Shown here in pieces: positions 48,841 to 64,000 of a DNA stretch of 64,000 nt. Positions within the stretch are counted from its first letter, which is position 1. Each line of letters begins with the position of its first letter. The DNA comes from Vanilla planifolia (Eukaryota; Streptophyta; Magnoliopsida; Asparagales; Orchidaceae): NCBI GenBank assembly GCA_023846275.1, contig JAIUJO010000183.1, forward strand, positions 358,745-422,744, read 5' to 3'. The notes under the pieces are model-generated. The model saw only the letters and a program-made list of their open reading frames with translations, ran no database searches and was not told where the DNA came from. The position numbers and the translations under genes are program-made.

Positions 48841-49242
48841 TTGAAATGGGATAAGTTCAATTGGGGTAACATAACCAAATTAAAATAATCTAAAAGCCAA
48901 GAAAATGGAGATTTTTGAGGAATAAGTAACATAACAAAATTGAAACCAGAAATTTGAAAAAAAATGAGATAAACTAAATGAGAAAGTTGAATTCTAAGAT
49001 GTTAAACAGATTATGTATGACATTCTAAATTATTAAATTAACTATGAAACAAAATGTCAAGTAAAAGGTGCCATTACTCCACATAATAAAATATTTAAGA
49101 GTAATAACATTGAATATTTAGAAGAACACAACTTATCGATGTTTATATAATGACATTTGTTCAATCTCCATAGATCTCATGTAGAATTATAATGAATTAC
49201 AAAATAGATAAATAAACATAATAAATTATTATGTTAACAATA

Positions 49243-49280
49243 ATATATATATATATATATATTTATTTATATATGTATAT
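49243..49280. repeat. Imperfect (AT)n tract
   Basis: AT run with TTTATT and GT interruptions inside block 3. It sits in the AT-rich tail of the monomer, not in the phase used at 6,344 and 47,613. Confidence 0.85.
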
Positions 49281-52200
49281 ATTAATAATGAAATTATATA
49301 AACTAATTTAATATTTCTAAATCATAGTGATGTGAAGGTCACACCAACTGAAAAATAGAGTTTGATAGTTATATAACCGCATAAAAAAAATATTTAGAAA
49401 AGAACTTAAATTGTGTAAAAATTTTGCATTCAATTATAATATATTAAGAAGATCAAGTGTAACATCATTAATCATTGAATAAGGTATGAATCCAAATATC
49501 TTGCAAATCAAGCCAACAATTATAGAAAAGAAAGTTGTTAAAAAATATTAAAATAAATATTTTGTTGGATAGAGCTCGTTAAGATAAATAAAATTATATT
49601 TTTTACACTTTTGTGAGACGTCATTTGAAATAATTACAAATTATGAAATTAAAGAAATGTAATACAACAAAATACATTGAAGTAAATGTCACAAAAAAAG
49701 GAGAATTTAAGTTTATGGGTAATTTAACTAACTTAAAAGAAAAAACATTAAGGACAGTAGTTAAATTATAAGAGAAAGTTAAATTCTAAGACTAGAAGAT
49801 GAAGTGTAATGTCCTCCATCATCATATTAGGTAGGAATGAAATTTTTTTTAAAGCATACAAAAATCATAAATAATTAAAAATTTATGATGTATAAATGAA
49901 GTTTGAATTAGATAAAGATAGCCCATATAACACTAATGACACTTCTTTTAACTTGAATGTAATTAAATTAGAATTTCATCAAATTTCTAGGAAAAATATG
50001 TATAAATAAAAAGCATTTTTTTAACTTATCCCAATAAAAATACTATAAAAATCATAGAAAACAAAATATTGAAATTTTTTTATTTAATTAGGTGCAGCTT
50101 ATCCAAACAAGTGCAATGACATTTGTTTTGTAATCATTTTGTCTTATTTGGAGTTACTATGAATTACCAATTAAAATATGCATTAATACTTTTTTACTTT
50201 AATATAAAGAACAAATATACTATCTAGAATTAAGAGAAATAGAAATAATTTGATATAAGTAAATTAAACAACGTAAAGACCACATGAGCTAAGAATTAGA
50301 GATTGATGCTATTGTTCCTAAATCAAAGTAAAGCATTTAAAAAAATATGATAAATAATTTGGGAAAAGCACATTCCAAGCTATTGAGGAGATTGAATTTA
50401 AAATTCATGATTCTCATAATAAGTCAAAATATCTTATAAAACTTTAAAAATGCCAAGAAAGGAAAACTTTTAAAAATTTGAAAAGGAATGTTTAATTTTA
50501 TAGAGCTCTTTGTGACGAGTCTAACAAAATTTGTTTCATCTCCATCAGTCATTGTTTCGATTTATGGCAGATTACTAAATCAAAAAATATAAATAATAAT
50601 AACTTATTATTTTTTATCATTTAAATATATTTTCATAATAAAATGAGATAAATTAATGAAAAATAATACAAAAAATTATCTTAATATAATGATTATGTAA
50701 AAGAGTACATTTATAGGGAGATAAAAATATAACAAAGTCTACATAAAGACTATACATTTTTCAGATACAGTATTAGAAAGTTATATTCTTAAATACTAAG
50801 GAGATTTAGTGTAACTTTCTTAATCATCAAATTAGGTAGAAATTAAAATATATTATAATGAATGTTGAAAAGTTATAAAATAAATGATTTCAAAAAATAA
50901 AAATAAAAAAATTACTTAACAGATCCTTTGAAGATAAGTCCAACAACATCTATTCCTTGTCAATTGGAATTCATTTAGCAAATATGATAAATTACCAAAG
51001 AAAAGAAGCAGAAATAAAAATGAAGTATTAAATATAAATTAGGCAAATATATGATGAAGCTAAAAGGAGAAAAATTTAAGTAATGTGACAAAATTAAATG
51101 AAAACATGAAACATCACACAAGAAGAGATTTATATTTTCATGGTAACAAAGATATCAAAATGAATAATATTACGAAATATGATAATTTTGTAACAAATTT
51201 TCTTTCCCAGATGTTGAGACAAGTCCAAAGATATTTGTTTCCACATTAAATCTCATTTAGAAGTTCTACATATTATAAAATAAAATAAGCTTAAATAATA
51301 ATAAATTTTAATTTAATATTAGGAAATATTTATTAAAATTGAAATGAGAAAAATTAAAATAATATCAAATAACCAAAACATAGTTACATAGACGTCTCAT
51401 TAGAGAAGAATTAGAATTTCAAGCAATATAATAGAATCAAAATCGAATAATTGATGAAATGAAATAAATTATACGAGAAAGATGCATTCCAACATAGTGA
51501 TGTGGCCAACAACAATATCATTGATCATCAAGTAAGTTATTAATTAAAACATCTTGAAGAGAACTCTAAACCTTGAGAAAACAAAAATAAAAAATAAAAT
51601 ACAAAAATAATTATTTAACTATATTGATAATGATTAGAAAAATTAAACAACTTTTGTATCATCTTAATCGAACCTTGATTAGAATATTTGAAAATTAAAA
51701 ATATAAATAAATATAAATAATAAAAGGTCATTGTTTTAGTTTTAAATATTCATACATAAATTGAAGCTAAAATAACCTAAATTAGAGCATTCAAATATAA
51801 ATAAATTGAAATATTGCAAAAGTTACATTAGATGAGGTTTACAATTTTTAAATATTATAACCAAATAAAAAGGAAAGGTTGAATAAATTATATAAAATGT
51901 ACGTAGAAGTTATATTTAAAGATTTTAGAGAGATCTAGTGTAATATCCGTAATCATCAAATCAGGCACAAATGAAATGGTTTAATAAAGGATTTGAACAA
52001 AATAGGAAATAACATATTTCAAAAAAAAAATGTAAATTAATATTTAATTATATAAAATTCATCAAGATGTGTTCAATAAAGTTTTTTCTTCTCCATTTAA
52101 CCTCATTTGAATTTACTATAAATTATCAAAATAAACAGATACAAATAACAACAAATTATTATTTAAATATTAGATAAATATATATTAAAGCTAAAAGGAG

Positions 52201-55200
52201 ATACAATAATGTGATACAATATAACAAAATAAAAGCAATATAAAGGTCACATGAAAGAAAATTTGGATTTAAAAAATTTAATCAAATCAAATTGAACCTT
52301 CCAAAGAAATGATAAAATTTTTTTAGAAAAATTGTAATCCATTATGTTAAGAAGTTCAAATGTAACATCCAAGATCATCAAATCATTAACAAGTAAAGAT
52401 ATATTGAAGAGTGTGTCAACTCCTTAGAAAGTAAGATATTTTAAAATAAAAAAGTATTATTAACAAGATAGAGCCTATTTTGATGACTCTAATGGGGTTT
52501 TATCAATCTCTATTTGACATATTTTGACATTATTACAAATTAGCAAAACACTAAACATAAATAATAAAAAATTGCTATTGTAATATTGAACACATTTACA
52601 TTAAAGATGAAGTGAGAGAAATTATTGCAATGTAATATAATCAAATAAAAGCAATTTAATGGCTTAGTAAATGATTTTTTGATTGGTTGAAACTCTTTTA
52701 CAGGTATCCAACACTGTTTGTTTCATATCTATTAGACCTCGCATAGAATTATTATTAATAAAAAAATACATAATCCTTAATAGTAATAAATTAATATTTT
52801 AAAATTGATATAATATATTATAAGACCAAAGTAAGATAAATTGAAGAAACTAAATATACCAAATTTAAAGTAATGTAATGGTCACAAGAATTAGAATTTC
52901 ATAGTATTGTAATGAAGTAGAAGGGAAAACATTGAAGATGAGATAAATTATGTATGAAAATTATTATTTTGATGTTAAGAAAATATATATAAAAATGAAA
53001 CTGTAATAAAATAAAGAAATATGATGATAAAAGAAAATGAAAGAAATGCAAATATTATAGGATAAATGATTTAGAGTTCATTGTAATATATCCAAACCTA
53101 ATTGTAATAATTGAATAAATGAAATAAATTGTTTTAGAAATTTACAATTGAAAATAGTAAGGATATTATGGATGATATATACAATGTCAAATCAAGTATG
53201 AATAAAAATATTTCCTAAACATTGTAAAAGAAAAATAAAATAAATTATTTAAAAATATAAAAATGAATATTTCATTGGATAAAGTTCATTGAGATGACTC
53301 AAATGATTTTTGTTTCATCTTGATTACACATCAATTAGAATAAGTGTAAATAAAAAAAATTGTTGAGTGAAACTAGTAAGAAATTAATATTTTAATGTCA
53401 TATAAATAAAAATTAAAGCTAAAAATGATAAATTGAAGTAATATGTTATAGCTAAATCAAAGTAATACAAACTTCTTAAGAGAATAGATTAATAGTAACA
53501 TAGTTATATATCTAAATAAAAATAATGCTTTGAAGATGAGATAAATTATTTAAGAAAGTTGTATTTCAAGATTCTAAAAATATAAAGTGTAACATTTTAA
53601 TCCACAAATTTGGTGCAAATCAAGATGACTCTTAAAGTAAGCCAAATCTAAAAAAAATATTTCAAAATATACAATTTAATATTTATTTAATGGAGCTCTA
53701 TAAGGCAAAATTGAAGATGTTTGTTTAGTCTCCAAGAAATCTCATTAGTAATTACCATAAATTATTGAACTAAAAAAGAACAAATATTAAAAAATATTAT
53801 TTTGAAATAACAAAATAATATATAAATGATAAAATGAGATAAATTTAAGTAATGTATTATATAAAATGTTGGAAATGTAAAGGTCACACAAGAAGAGAAT
53901 TAGAGTTTCATTTTAATATAAAAAAGTCTAAGTAAAATATTTGAAGAAATAAGATAAATTGTCTACGAAACGTGCATCCGAGATACCAAAGAGATCGATT
54001 ATAACATCCTAGATCATTAAATTTGGTACAAGTTGACACTTTTGATGGAGTATTATCAATGAAAAAACACTCCATGCTAAGAATTAAAGCAAATTAATAC
54101 AACAAATATTAAAATAATAAAATTAAATTATTATTTTGATAACGTAACTCAAAAATAATAATATTAAAAAATTAAAGTAATTTTAATATACCATAATAGA
54201 GATATTTAGTTTCATAGTAATATAATAAAATTCAAAGAAAAGGTTTTAAGAGGAGTAAATATTATGTGAGAAAGTTCCATTACAGAATGCTAAGGCAATC
54301 AAGTGTAATGTTCTAAACTGTTAAATAATGTATGAGATGAAATATCTCATAAAGCAAACAAAAAATATATAAAATTAATTGTTATATATATATATATTTA
54401 TAAGTAAATATTTTTTTAGGTAAGCATATTGAGGTAAATCCAATGACATTTGCTTTGCCTCAATCAAACCTCACTTGGAAAATTTTTAATTACCTTGGTA
54501 GATTAGCCAAAATAACAATAAATTACTATTTCCATAGTTTGGAAATAAATATTGATACATAAATATGATAAATTGAAACAATAAAATACTATGAAATCAA
54601 AGCGATGTAGAGATCACATGAAAAGTCATTTAGAGTAACATAGTAATATAACTAGAAAAAAACAAAATATTTTTAGAAATGAGATAATTGTGTGAGAAAA
54701 TACATTCTAAGATACTAAAGATAATGAACGTAGCAACTTTGATAATCTAATTAGATACAATTCAAGATGTCTCATAAAGCACATTATAACACTATTAAAA
54801 TAAAATATTTAAAAATATTGAAAAGAATATCTAAATTTGATAAAGTTTAACAAGATGAGTTGAGTGATATTTGTTTTTCTACATCACACTTCATTTAGAA
54901 TTATAGTAAATTGTTAAATTAGTTATCTTTAAATAAATAATATGACATTACTATTTGATATTAACTCAATTTTTATTAAAATTGAAACAACATAAATTGA
55001 GGTAATATAAAGGGTCATAATGAAATAAGATTACAGAGAACTATAGTTTCATAATGATATAACCATATAAGAGGGATAAGTTTGATGAAATCACATAAAT
55101 TTTATTGGTACGATGCATCCTTAATTTACTAAGGCAGTGGAGTGTAACATCATAAAATGTTAAATAAGGTACAAAGTGTAATATCCCACAAAGAATTTTA

Positions 55201-58200
55201 AAACAATTGAAATTAAAATATTTAAAATTATAAAAATGAATATTTTATTGGATAGAGCATATTGAGAAAAGTCTAATGAAATTTTCACAAGCTTGATTAC
55301 ACCTTGTTTGGAATAATTGAGAATTATAATTCTAAATAATCATAAATAATAATAAGTAGTCTATTTTAAATTAAAAAATATATTAAAGTGGTGTGAAGTA
55401 CACACAAAGGGAAATTTAAAGTAAATAAGAAATTTTAAAAACGAAAGAAAATTTTATAAAAAATGAGGTTGAAGTTTTGAGAAAGGTGCATTTCTTGATG
55501 CAACAAAGCTTTTGTGCAATGTCATTAATTGACAAATCAAGTATATATCAAAATACCTTGTAAAGCATGTTAACACCTTAGAAAAGAAAAATATTTAGTC
55601 ATATAAAAATGGATATTTATTTTATTGGACACATCGAAATGAGCCCAATAACTTTTTTTGAAATCCATTGGGCCATGTTTTGAATTATAAGAAATTATGA
55701 AATTAATTATACATAAAAATATAATACTTTGTTAATTTAAAATTAATTAAATATATATTAAATAAATGCGACGAAACAAAATAAAAAAGGTACAAAGCTA
55801 ACATGAGAGGAAAATTAAACTTTTGTGCTAATACAAACAAATCAATATAAGTTCGATGAAATGACATGTCATAAGAATATTGACTTCCAAAATACTAAGA
55901 AGATAGTGCTTAACATCATCGATCACTAAAGCAAGTAAAAATTAAAATATCTCATTAAGTATGTTCAAACTATGATAAATAAAATATTTTAAAATATAAA
56001 AATGAATATATGATTGGTGGGAGATCATCTAGAGAAGTTGAAAATGTTTATCTCATCTTAATAGGGCCTCATTGGAATTATTTTGAATTAAAACTTTGGT
56101 AAAATATTTATTTATTGAGGAAACGAGAAAACTTATTAAAGAAAGTTGCATTCCATGGGTGTAAGAAGATCATGCATAACATCCTCAAAGGTTAAATATG
56201 TCACAAATTGAGAAGCCTTATAAATTATATTAAACCATTGTAAAATAAAATATTTAAAAAATACAAAAATATATGTTAAAATAAATAGAGCTTGATGGGT
56301 CAGCAACAAAAACATTTTTTTCATCTTTATGGAATGTCCTTTGGAATTGTTACGAATTAGGAAATTATTTAAACTTTAATAAAGAAAATGATGATTTTCA
56401 CATTAAGTGAATATATATATAATTGCTTAATTAAGATCAAATGAAGTTTTGTAATATTACTAAGAAAAAGAAATTAAAAGGATACAAGAGAAGAGCAATA
56501 GAGTTCATTGTAACATAAGTAATTCAAAAAAACTTTTTTAAGAAATGAGATAAATTATTCAAGAAAGTTCAACTCTGATATTAAAAAGTTCTAGTGTAAC
56601 AATCTCAATAGTCAAATGAGGAAGAAGTTGAAATGTCACATAAATAACGCCAAAACTCTGGAAAATAAAATATTTCTAAGAAGCAAACGGAAATTTTATT
56701 TGATAAAGCTTGTTTAAATGTGTCCAACAATTTTTATTTCATCTCCATCAATCCTATTTTGTCATTGCTGTAAATTACAAAATTAAATAAGAGAACATAG
56801 CAATAAATTATTATTTAAATATAAGTAGATCTATAATACAAGTAAAATAAGATAAAGTAAAGATATTTAGCTTACCAAATGAAAGAAATATGAAGGCCAC
56901 ATTGGAGAAGAATTATGGTTTCATTATAATATAACCAAATCAAAGAAAAATATTATAGAAATAAGAAAAATTGTGCTAGAAAGCTCTGTTAAAAAATGCT
57001 ATAGAGATTTAGTGTAACTTGATCATCAAATTTGTCACAAATTGAAGTATCTCATAAGGAAGGAAAAATTTGATGAAAATAAATTTTTTTTAAAAATGAA
57101 AGATTGCACATCTAATTGAATACATCTTATCAAAAACAGTCATAGAATAGTTGTTTCATCTCGACAAGACGTGATTTCGATTTACTATAAATTATGAAAG
57201 TAAACCAGCATAAATAATAATAATTTATTGTTTTTATTAATTAAATAAATATTAAAATATAATTGAGATAAAATGAAACAATGTAATATAACAAAATGTG
57301 ACACATGTAACAGTCACATGGGATGGGATTTAGAGTTAAAAAGTGATACAACTAATTAAAAGCAAAAACTTTTAAAAAAATTGCAACATAACGTTACATG
57401 CTCAGTTGCTTAGGAGTTAGAAAGTAAAATTTTCAATCATTAACAATGATAAAAAAGAAATTATATTGTAAAACATTTCAAAAACTTAAAAAAAAAATTA
57501 ACAAAATGAATATTATTTTAATAGAGCAGTTCGAGATTAGTCCAACTACTTTTTTCGCTCAAGATCGAAGGTTGGTTTAAGTATCTACAAGTTATTAAAA
57601 TAAATTAACATAAATAGTAATATATTGTTATGTTAATATTGAGAAAATATAATTTAAAGTTGAAATGAGATAACTTGTGTAAAATAGCATAATAAATCAA
57701 AGTGTTGTTTAGTTCAAGTGAGAGGATATTTATAGAAAATATTAATATAATCAAATTAAACTACCACAATGGTAAAAAAGAGAAAAAGTACATTAGAAAA
57801 TTAAAGTGCAAATTTACCATAAAAACATAGATAATTGTGAAGAATATGAAATTGCATAAGATTAAAAATATTTTTTTAAAGTGTGCAAACTTTGAAAAGA
57901 AAATATTTGAATTGTATAAAAATAAATTTCTAATTGGATAAAGCTCATCGAGATGACTACAATGACTATTTTTGTCTCCATTAGTCGTGACATTGAATTA
58001 ATAAGAATTTTAGAATTATCTAAACATAAACAAAAATAAAAAAAATTATTTTATGTCAAGTAAATTAATACTAAAAACTAAATAAGTTAAATTGAAACAA
58101 TATAATATAATGAATGCAAAGAATTACTAGAGTCACCAAAAGGGTGCAATTAGAGTTTTATAATAATATAACCAAATGAAAGCAAAAAGTATTTAGAAAT

Positions 58201-59924
58201 GGGATAAATTATATGAGAATATTTAATTCTAAGATAATAAGGAGATAGAGCTAAGATCTTTGATCATCAAATCATATACAAATTAAATAATTATGTAAAT
58301 AGTGCAAAACACAAAAAATATTTAAAAATATATAATATAATATTTAATTAGATGGTGCTCTTCATCTCAATTAGACCATGTTTGCAACTATCATGAATTA
58401 TTATGTTAAATAAGTATAAAAAGATAATAAATAATTTTAATAATACTTATATATATAATAAGAATTATATGAGTTAAATTTAAACAAATTTATATGCCCA
58501 AATAAAAAGATATATTGTTTACATGAGAGAAGAATTAATATTTCATAGTCATATAACCATGTCAAAGTGAAAGCTTTTGAGAAATATGACAAATTATATA
58601 AGAAAGCCATAATGCAAAAAGCTATGTAGATTAAGTATGACTTCCTCAATCATCAAATGTGGTATGAGTCACACTTTCTCTTAAATTATGTAAAAATAAT
58701 AGAAATATATATTTAAAAATATAATGTTGAATATTTAATTGAATAGAGCCTGTCGGATGCTATTTTCATCTTAATCATACCTCATTTCACATTACCAAAA
58801 ATTATTAAGTCAAACACTCATAAATAAAAATAAATGACTACATTATTAATAATTAAACGAGTATTAAAGAAGAAAAGTAGATAAATTGATTGTAATAAAA
58901 TAAAATTTGTAACATGCATATATCACACGAGAGTAGATTTCATCTTAATCAGAGTAGGTTTAAAAATATTAGATAGAAAGAAATGACAATATAAAATTAA
59001 ATAATTAAAAAATTTATAAAAATAATAATTTTTTCATATACCTCACTGAAATGACTCCAATGATATTATTCTATCTTGATCATATCATGTTTGGAATAAT
59101 CATAAATTACAAAGTTAAATATGCAAAAAAAATTATAATTTTAGTAATAAGCAAATATATATTAATACTAAAATAAGATAATTTGAAACAACATAATATA
59201 ACTAAATCAAAAGGAAAAGGATCATGTTAGAGGACCTTTAGGATTTACATATTACAATAAAAAAATAAAAGATTTTTTTTAATAAAATTCACATAATGAT
59301 TATAGAAAACATGCATTCCAAGATACTAAAGAGATCAACTATAACATCCTCAATCATAAAATAGGGCGCAAACAAAAATATCTTTCAATTCTTAATAAAA
59401 CTTTAGAAAATAAAGAAATTAAAAATATAAAAATGAATTTCTTAATTGAATGGAGTTCTTCAAGAAGGGTCAACTAACATTTCTTTTGTCTCCATTGTTG
59501 CTTGCTTCGAATTACTACGAATTACCAATTAAAAATGCATGATAAAAAATATAATATAAGTAAAAAAAATAATGTTTGCCAAATCATAGTAGAGTTGTTC
59601 TTTAATATTAATATAACCAAATCTGAGAAATAACTATTAACAAACATGATAACATATCCAAGAAGATTCAACTCCAAGATAAAATGGAGATCATGTGTAA
59701 CTTGAAAAATCATCAAATAAAATATGAATCAAAATGTGTTGTAAAAAGTGTTTAAAAAAAGAAAATAATATTAATAAAAAATAAAAAGTGCAATTTAATT
59801 TGATCGAGGTCAACAAGACAAGTGCTCGGACATTTGTTTTTCCCAATGAATCCTTTTTTTGAATTACTATGACTACAAAAAATAAATAAGCTTCAATGAT
59901 AACAAATCATTATTTTTTTATAAA

Positions 59925-59926
<2 letters not shown>

Positions 59927-59985
<59 letters not shown>
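59927..59985. repeat. (AT)n microsatellite, about 59 bp
   Basis: Pure AT run in the tail of a block 3 monomer, replacing the usual AATATATATTAAAGCT segment. Confidence 0.95.
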
Positions 59986-59988
<3 letters not shown>

Positions 59989-62900
59989 AGCTTGAAATAA
60001 TACAAATTTTAATAAACAAAAAAATGTAAATGTCATAAAAAGAAGAATTAGTATTTCATTATAATATAATAATTTCTAGGTGAAACAATTGAAAAAAATG
60101 TAACCAATTATATAGGAAGGCTATATTCCAAAATTCTAAAAAGAATAAATGTAAATTCTTCAATCATCAAATCTAGCACAATTGAAAGTGTCTTATAAAG
60201 CATAACAAAATAAAATAAAACAAGATATTTAAAAATATAAAAAATATATTTAATTAGTTAGAGTATGTTAAGATTAGTACAATGGAAATTAATTCATCTC
60301 GATTAGAAATTCTTTTGAATTATTGGGAATTACCACTATAAATAAGCATAAATACTAAAAGTTATTATTTTAATATTAAGTTATAAATATTAAAGTTAAT
60401 ATGCGATAAATTTAAGCAATGTAATATTGCTCAATTAATAACACGCAAAGCTCATATGAGATGAGACTTAATATTACCGAATAATATAACAAATTCAAAA
60501 TAAAAAATTTAGAAAACTAACATTACTGATATGATAAAGTTGCATTATAGGATACAAAGGAGATTGAGCAGAACATCCATGATCATCAAATCAATTACAA
60601 ATCAACATATCTTGTAAACATGCAAAAACTATATAGAGTGATATATTTAAGATATATAAAAAATAATTGTTTAGTTATATAGTATGCATTAAAAATAATC
60701 CAATGAAAATTGCTATGTTTTGATCTAACCTCATTTGGAATGACTATAAGTTACCTAGAGAATTAAGCATAAATAGTCATAAAACATTTTTTAATAATAA
60801 ACAAATATTGATAATAAAATAAGATAAATTTAAGAAATGTATTGTAACAAAATGAAAGTGATGTAAGGTCACATTAGATTAGAATTAGAGATAATAACAA
60901 ATACAAAAAAATAAATGCAAAAAAATTAAAGAATGAGATAAATAGCTTGATAAAGCTATATTCTATAATGCTAAGAAGATTGATTGCAATATCCTTGATC
61001 TCAAAATTAAATATAAATATAAATACCTTATAAAGCATCTGAACACATCATGGAATAAATTTTTGAAAATATAAAAATTAATATTTAATAACATAGTGCC
61101 ATCGAGGTAGGTCTAATCATGCTTCTTTGATCTCCATAGCACCTCACCTTGAATTGTTTTGAATTATGAAGCTAATTAAAAACAATAAACTTTTATTTTA
61201 ACAATAAATAAATTTATTTTAAAGCATAAATAGAAAAAAATAAAGTAATGTAATAATAAATTAAAGTGATGTATACAACACATACGAAGAGAATTAGACT
61301 TTCATGAAAATATAACCAAATTGAAGAAAAAAATTTCATGAGAAGAGATAAACTATATAAGATAGTTAAATTTCAATATGTTAAGGAGGTTAAGTGTAAT
61401 ATCTTAAATTACTAGATTGGTACAAATAAAAATTCCTCAAACCTTGCAAAAATAATTAAAAAAAATACTTTAAAAAATAAAAAAGAAGTATTTATTTGCT
61501 GGATGTCACCAAGATGAAACTAATAGCACCTACTTTGTCATGATCGAGCCTTTTTTGGAACCTATGTCAATCACCAAAATAAACAAGAATAAATAATTAT
61601 AAATTATTATTTTATTTTAAGAAAATATATAATGAATCCCTAGTTAGCTAAATTAAGGAAATTTAGTGAACCCAATTTCATGGAATCTAATCATCACACG
61701 AGAGAAGAATTAAAATTTCTTCAAAATATAGCCAAATGAAAAATGCTATTTGTAGAATTAGAATTTAAGTATTGTAAGATACTACAATGACTGGGTGTAA
61801 CATCCTCCATCAATATATTTTGTAGGAAAAGAAATATCTAAATTAGTATAAAACTAGTCATGATAATCTAGAAATTTTTATTTTGTCCAAATTAGGCCTC
61901 ACTATGAATTGCTTTAAATTAACGAAGAAAAAACACATAGATAATTATTTAAGAAAAAATGAGGTAAATAAAAGAAGTATAATATAACAAAATTTACACA
62001 TAATGGTGACATAAGCAAACATTTAGACCTACATGGTAATATAAGCAAATCATAACAAAAACTATGATAAGTAAAATGGATTGTATAGGAAAATTACATT
62101 TTAAGATACTAAATAGATCAAGTGTAACATCCCCAATCACCAAATCAAGTGCGAATATAAATACCTTACAAAGTGTGCTAAAAAAAAAAATATTTTTAAA
62201 AAATAAAAAAGAAAACTTGGGTAGATACAACTCATTGAGATAAGTCAAACAAAGTTTATTTTATCACAACCATATCTAATTTTAAAATACTACGAATTAC
62301 AAAATAAAAATAATAACAACAAATTATTGTTTTAAAATTAAATTAATAAAAGTTAAAATTGAAATGAAAGAATTGAAAAATGTAATGTAATAAATTTAGA
62401 CATTTGTAATGGTCATTGAATGGAGATGTAGAGCTACATTGTCAAGCAACAAGATGAAACCCAAAAACTTGAAGAAATAAGATAAATTATTCAAAAAAAT
62501 TATATTCAAAGATACCTGGGCATTCAAGTCTAAGATATTTGATCATCAAATCGAGTATGTACCAAAATAAAATATAAAGCATGCTAAGACAAAAAAAAAT
62601 ATTTATAATTATAAAAATGAATGTTTAATTTGATAGAGTATGTTAGGGCATGTCCGATTATGTTTGTTTCATCAATATTATAAGTCATTTTGAATAACAA
62701 CAAATTAGCAAAAATATATGCATAAATAATAATAAATTATTATTTTTAATTCTAAGAAAATAATTGTTAAAGTTCGATCAAAATAAATTGAAGTAATGTA
62801 ATAGATAAAATCAAATTGATGAAATTGTGACATGAGAGAATATTTTTATTTGAAAGTAATTAAATAAATCAAAACAAGAAATTTCAACAAATAAGGTATG

Positions 62901-64000
62901 TTGCATAAAAATTGGCATTCCAAGAGTTTAAAGAAGATGTAGTGTTAAATCATCAAATCATATACAAATCAAAGTATCATACAATGCATGTTAACATGAT
63001 GGAAAATAAAATATTTAAATTGAACATTTAATCAGATAGAGTGAGTTGATGCAATGACAATGACATTGGTCAAATTTATATCATATGGTATTTTGAATTA
63101 TTATCAATTAAAAATGTAATTAAACACAAATAATAATAAATAATTATTTTTATTAATTAAATATTTATTAAAGCTCATTTGAGATATATTGTAGAAATAT
63201 ATTATAACCTCAAAGAGGTGATGTAAAGGTCACAAGTAGAATTTTAGTTTCATTGCAAAATAAGTAACAATATCTAGTCAAACAACATTAATTATTAAAT
63301 CGACTATGAATAAAAATGGCTCATTAAAATGTATAAACCATAAAAAATAAATGTTTAGTTATATGAAAATCATTAGGATTTGTCCATCGACATTATTTTC
63401 ATCTCAACTAAGGAATATTTTGAATTACTTTAATTAAAAAATACGAAAAGCATGCATTTTCATAAATTATTATTGTAATGTTAAGTAAATATATAATAAT
63501 ACAGAAATGATATAAATTGGAGTCATCCAATTTCTTAATTCAATGGTTTGTAAATGTCATAAATGTGAAAAATCACAAATTCATAGTAATACAACAAAAT
63601 AAAGAAATTGTTGGTAGAAATAAGATGAAGTTACTACAAAAGCTATATTCCAAGGTAATATGTAGACCGAGTGCAATATTCCTAATGTTTAAGTTATGTA
63701 TAAATAAAAATATCTAATAAAGAGTGTCTTAGGATATCAAAATAAGGTATTTAAAAAAAATAAGTTAAATATTTGGGTGAAAAGGTGTCATTTAGATTGG
63801 CTCGATAATATTTTTTTTATCTTACTTAGATCTCATTATGAATTTTTGTAAATTACCAAAGAAAATAAGTAAAAAAATATTAAATTATTCTTTGAATATT
63901 AACTAGAAATATTAAAATTAAAATTTTGCAATGAAAAGAAATGTAATATAATCAAGAAAACTAAATGTCACACTAGAGGAGATTAATAGTTACATTGCAA

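Larger units (their letters stand above)
47687..64000 (-). repeat. Family A satellite array, block 3 (inverted)
   Basis: Reverse-complement monomers throughout. Landmarks on the + strand are TGAGATGAGTCCAATGA, then TTTGTTTCATCTCGATTAGA, CCTCATTTAGAATTACTATG, AATTACC, and GTGTAACATCCTCAATCATC. Successive GAATTACTATGAATTACC-like sites lie near 47,750, 48,165, 49,190, 49,630, 50,145, 50,550, 50,975, 51,680, 52,110, 52,530, 53,335, 53,740, 54,480, 54,895, 55,310, 55,680, 56,070, 56,760, 57,175, 57,990, 58,385, 59,095, 59,510 and on to 63,840. The common spacing is about 415 bp, with shorter steps (about 215-310) where monomers are truncated. No gene lies in it; open frames are chance. Confidence 0.85.

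Overview
The window looks like intergenic repeat DNA from the nuclear genome of a land plant. The reasons are the very AT-rich long tandem arrays and the decayed non-LTR retrotransposons (LINEs) of the plant L1 type, whose parts (DUF4283-type ORF1, reverse transcriptase, C-terminal RNase H) can still be read through many stops and frameshifts. A plant with a large, old, repeat-filled genome such as a gymnosperm or fern would fit, but the sequence alone does not settle the species. I found no intact protein gene, tRNA, rRNA, CRISPR array or bacterial-type operon. The open frames are short and none looks like a functional gene.

Layout: (1) 1-6,885 is a degenerate AT-rich satellite ('family A') in + orientation, with an alternating two-monomer register at about 1,864-4,760. 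(2) 6,886-30,640 interrupts it with less AT-rich dispersed repeats: a roughly 325-bp tandem family ('B') at 6.9-7.6 and 23.5-24.5 kb, an unclassified family ('C') at 7.7-8.9 kb and twice in tandem at 25.7-29.1 kb, and a head-to-tail group of LINE relics at 10.0-21.8 kb, all + strand. (3) 30,640-36,663 is family A again, +. (4) 36,664-47,600 holds family B and two LINE relics, now all on the - strand. (5) 47,687-64,000 is family A in - orientation.

The most notable structural point is that families A, B and the LINEs all change strand together at about 36,663. This suggests one inversion breakpoint, an old inverted duplication, or an assembly join. No genes act together here: the LINE proteins would once have served their own retrotransposition, and all visible copies are dead. 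Families A, B and C are labels coined for this window. Boundaries of degenerate repeats are approximate (tens of bases), because they were judged by eye.
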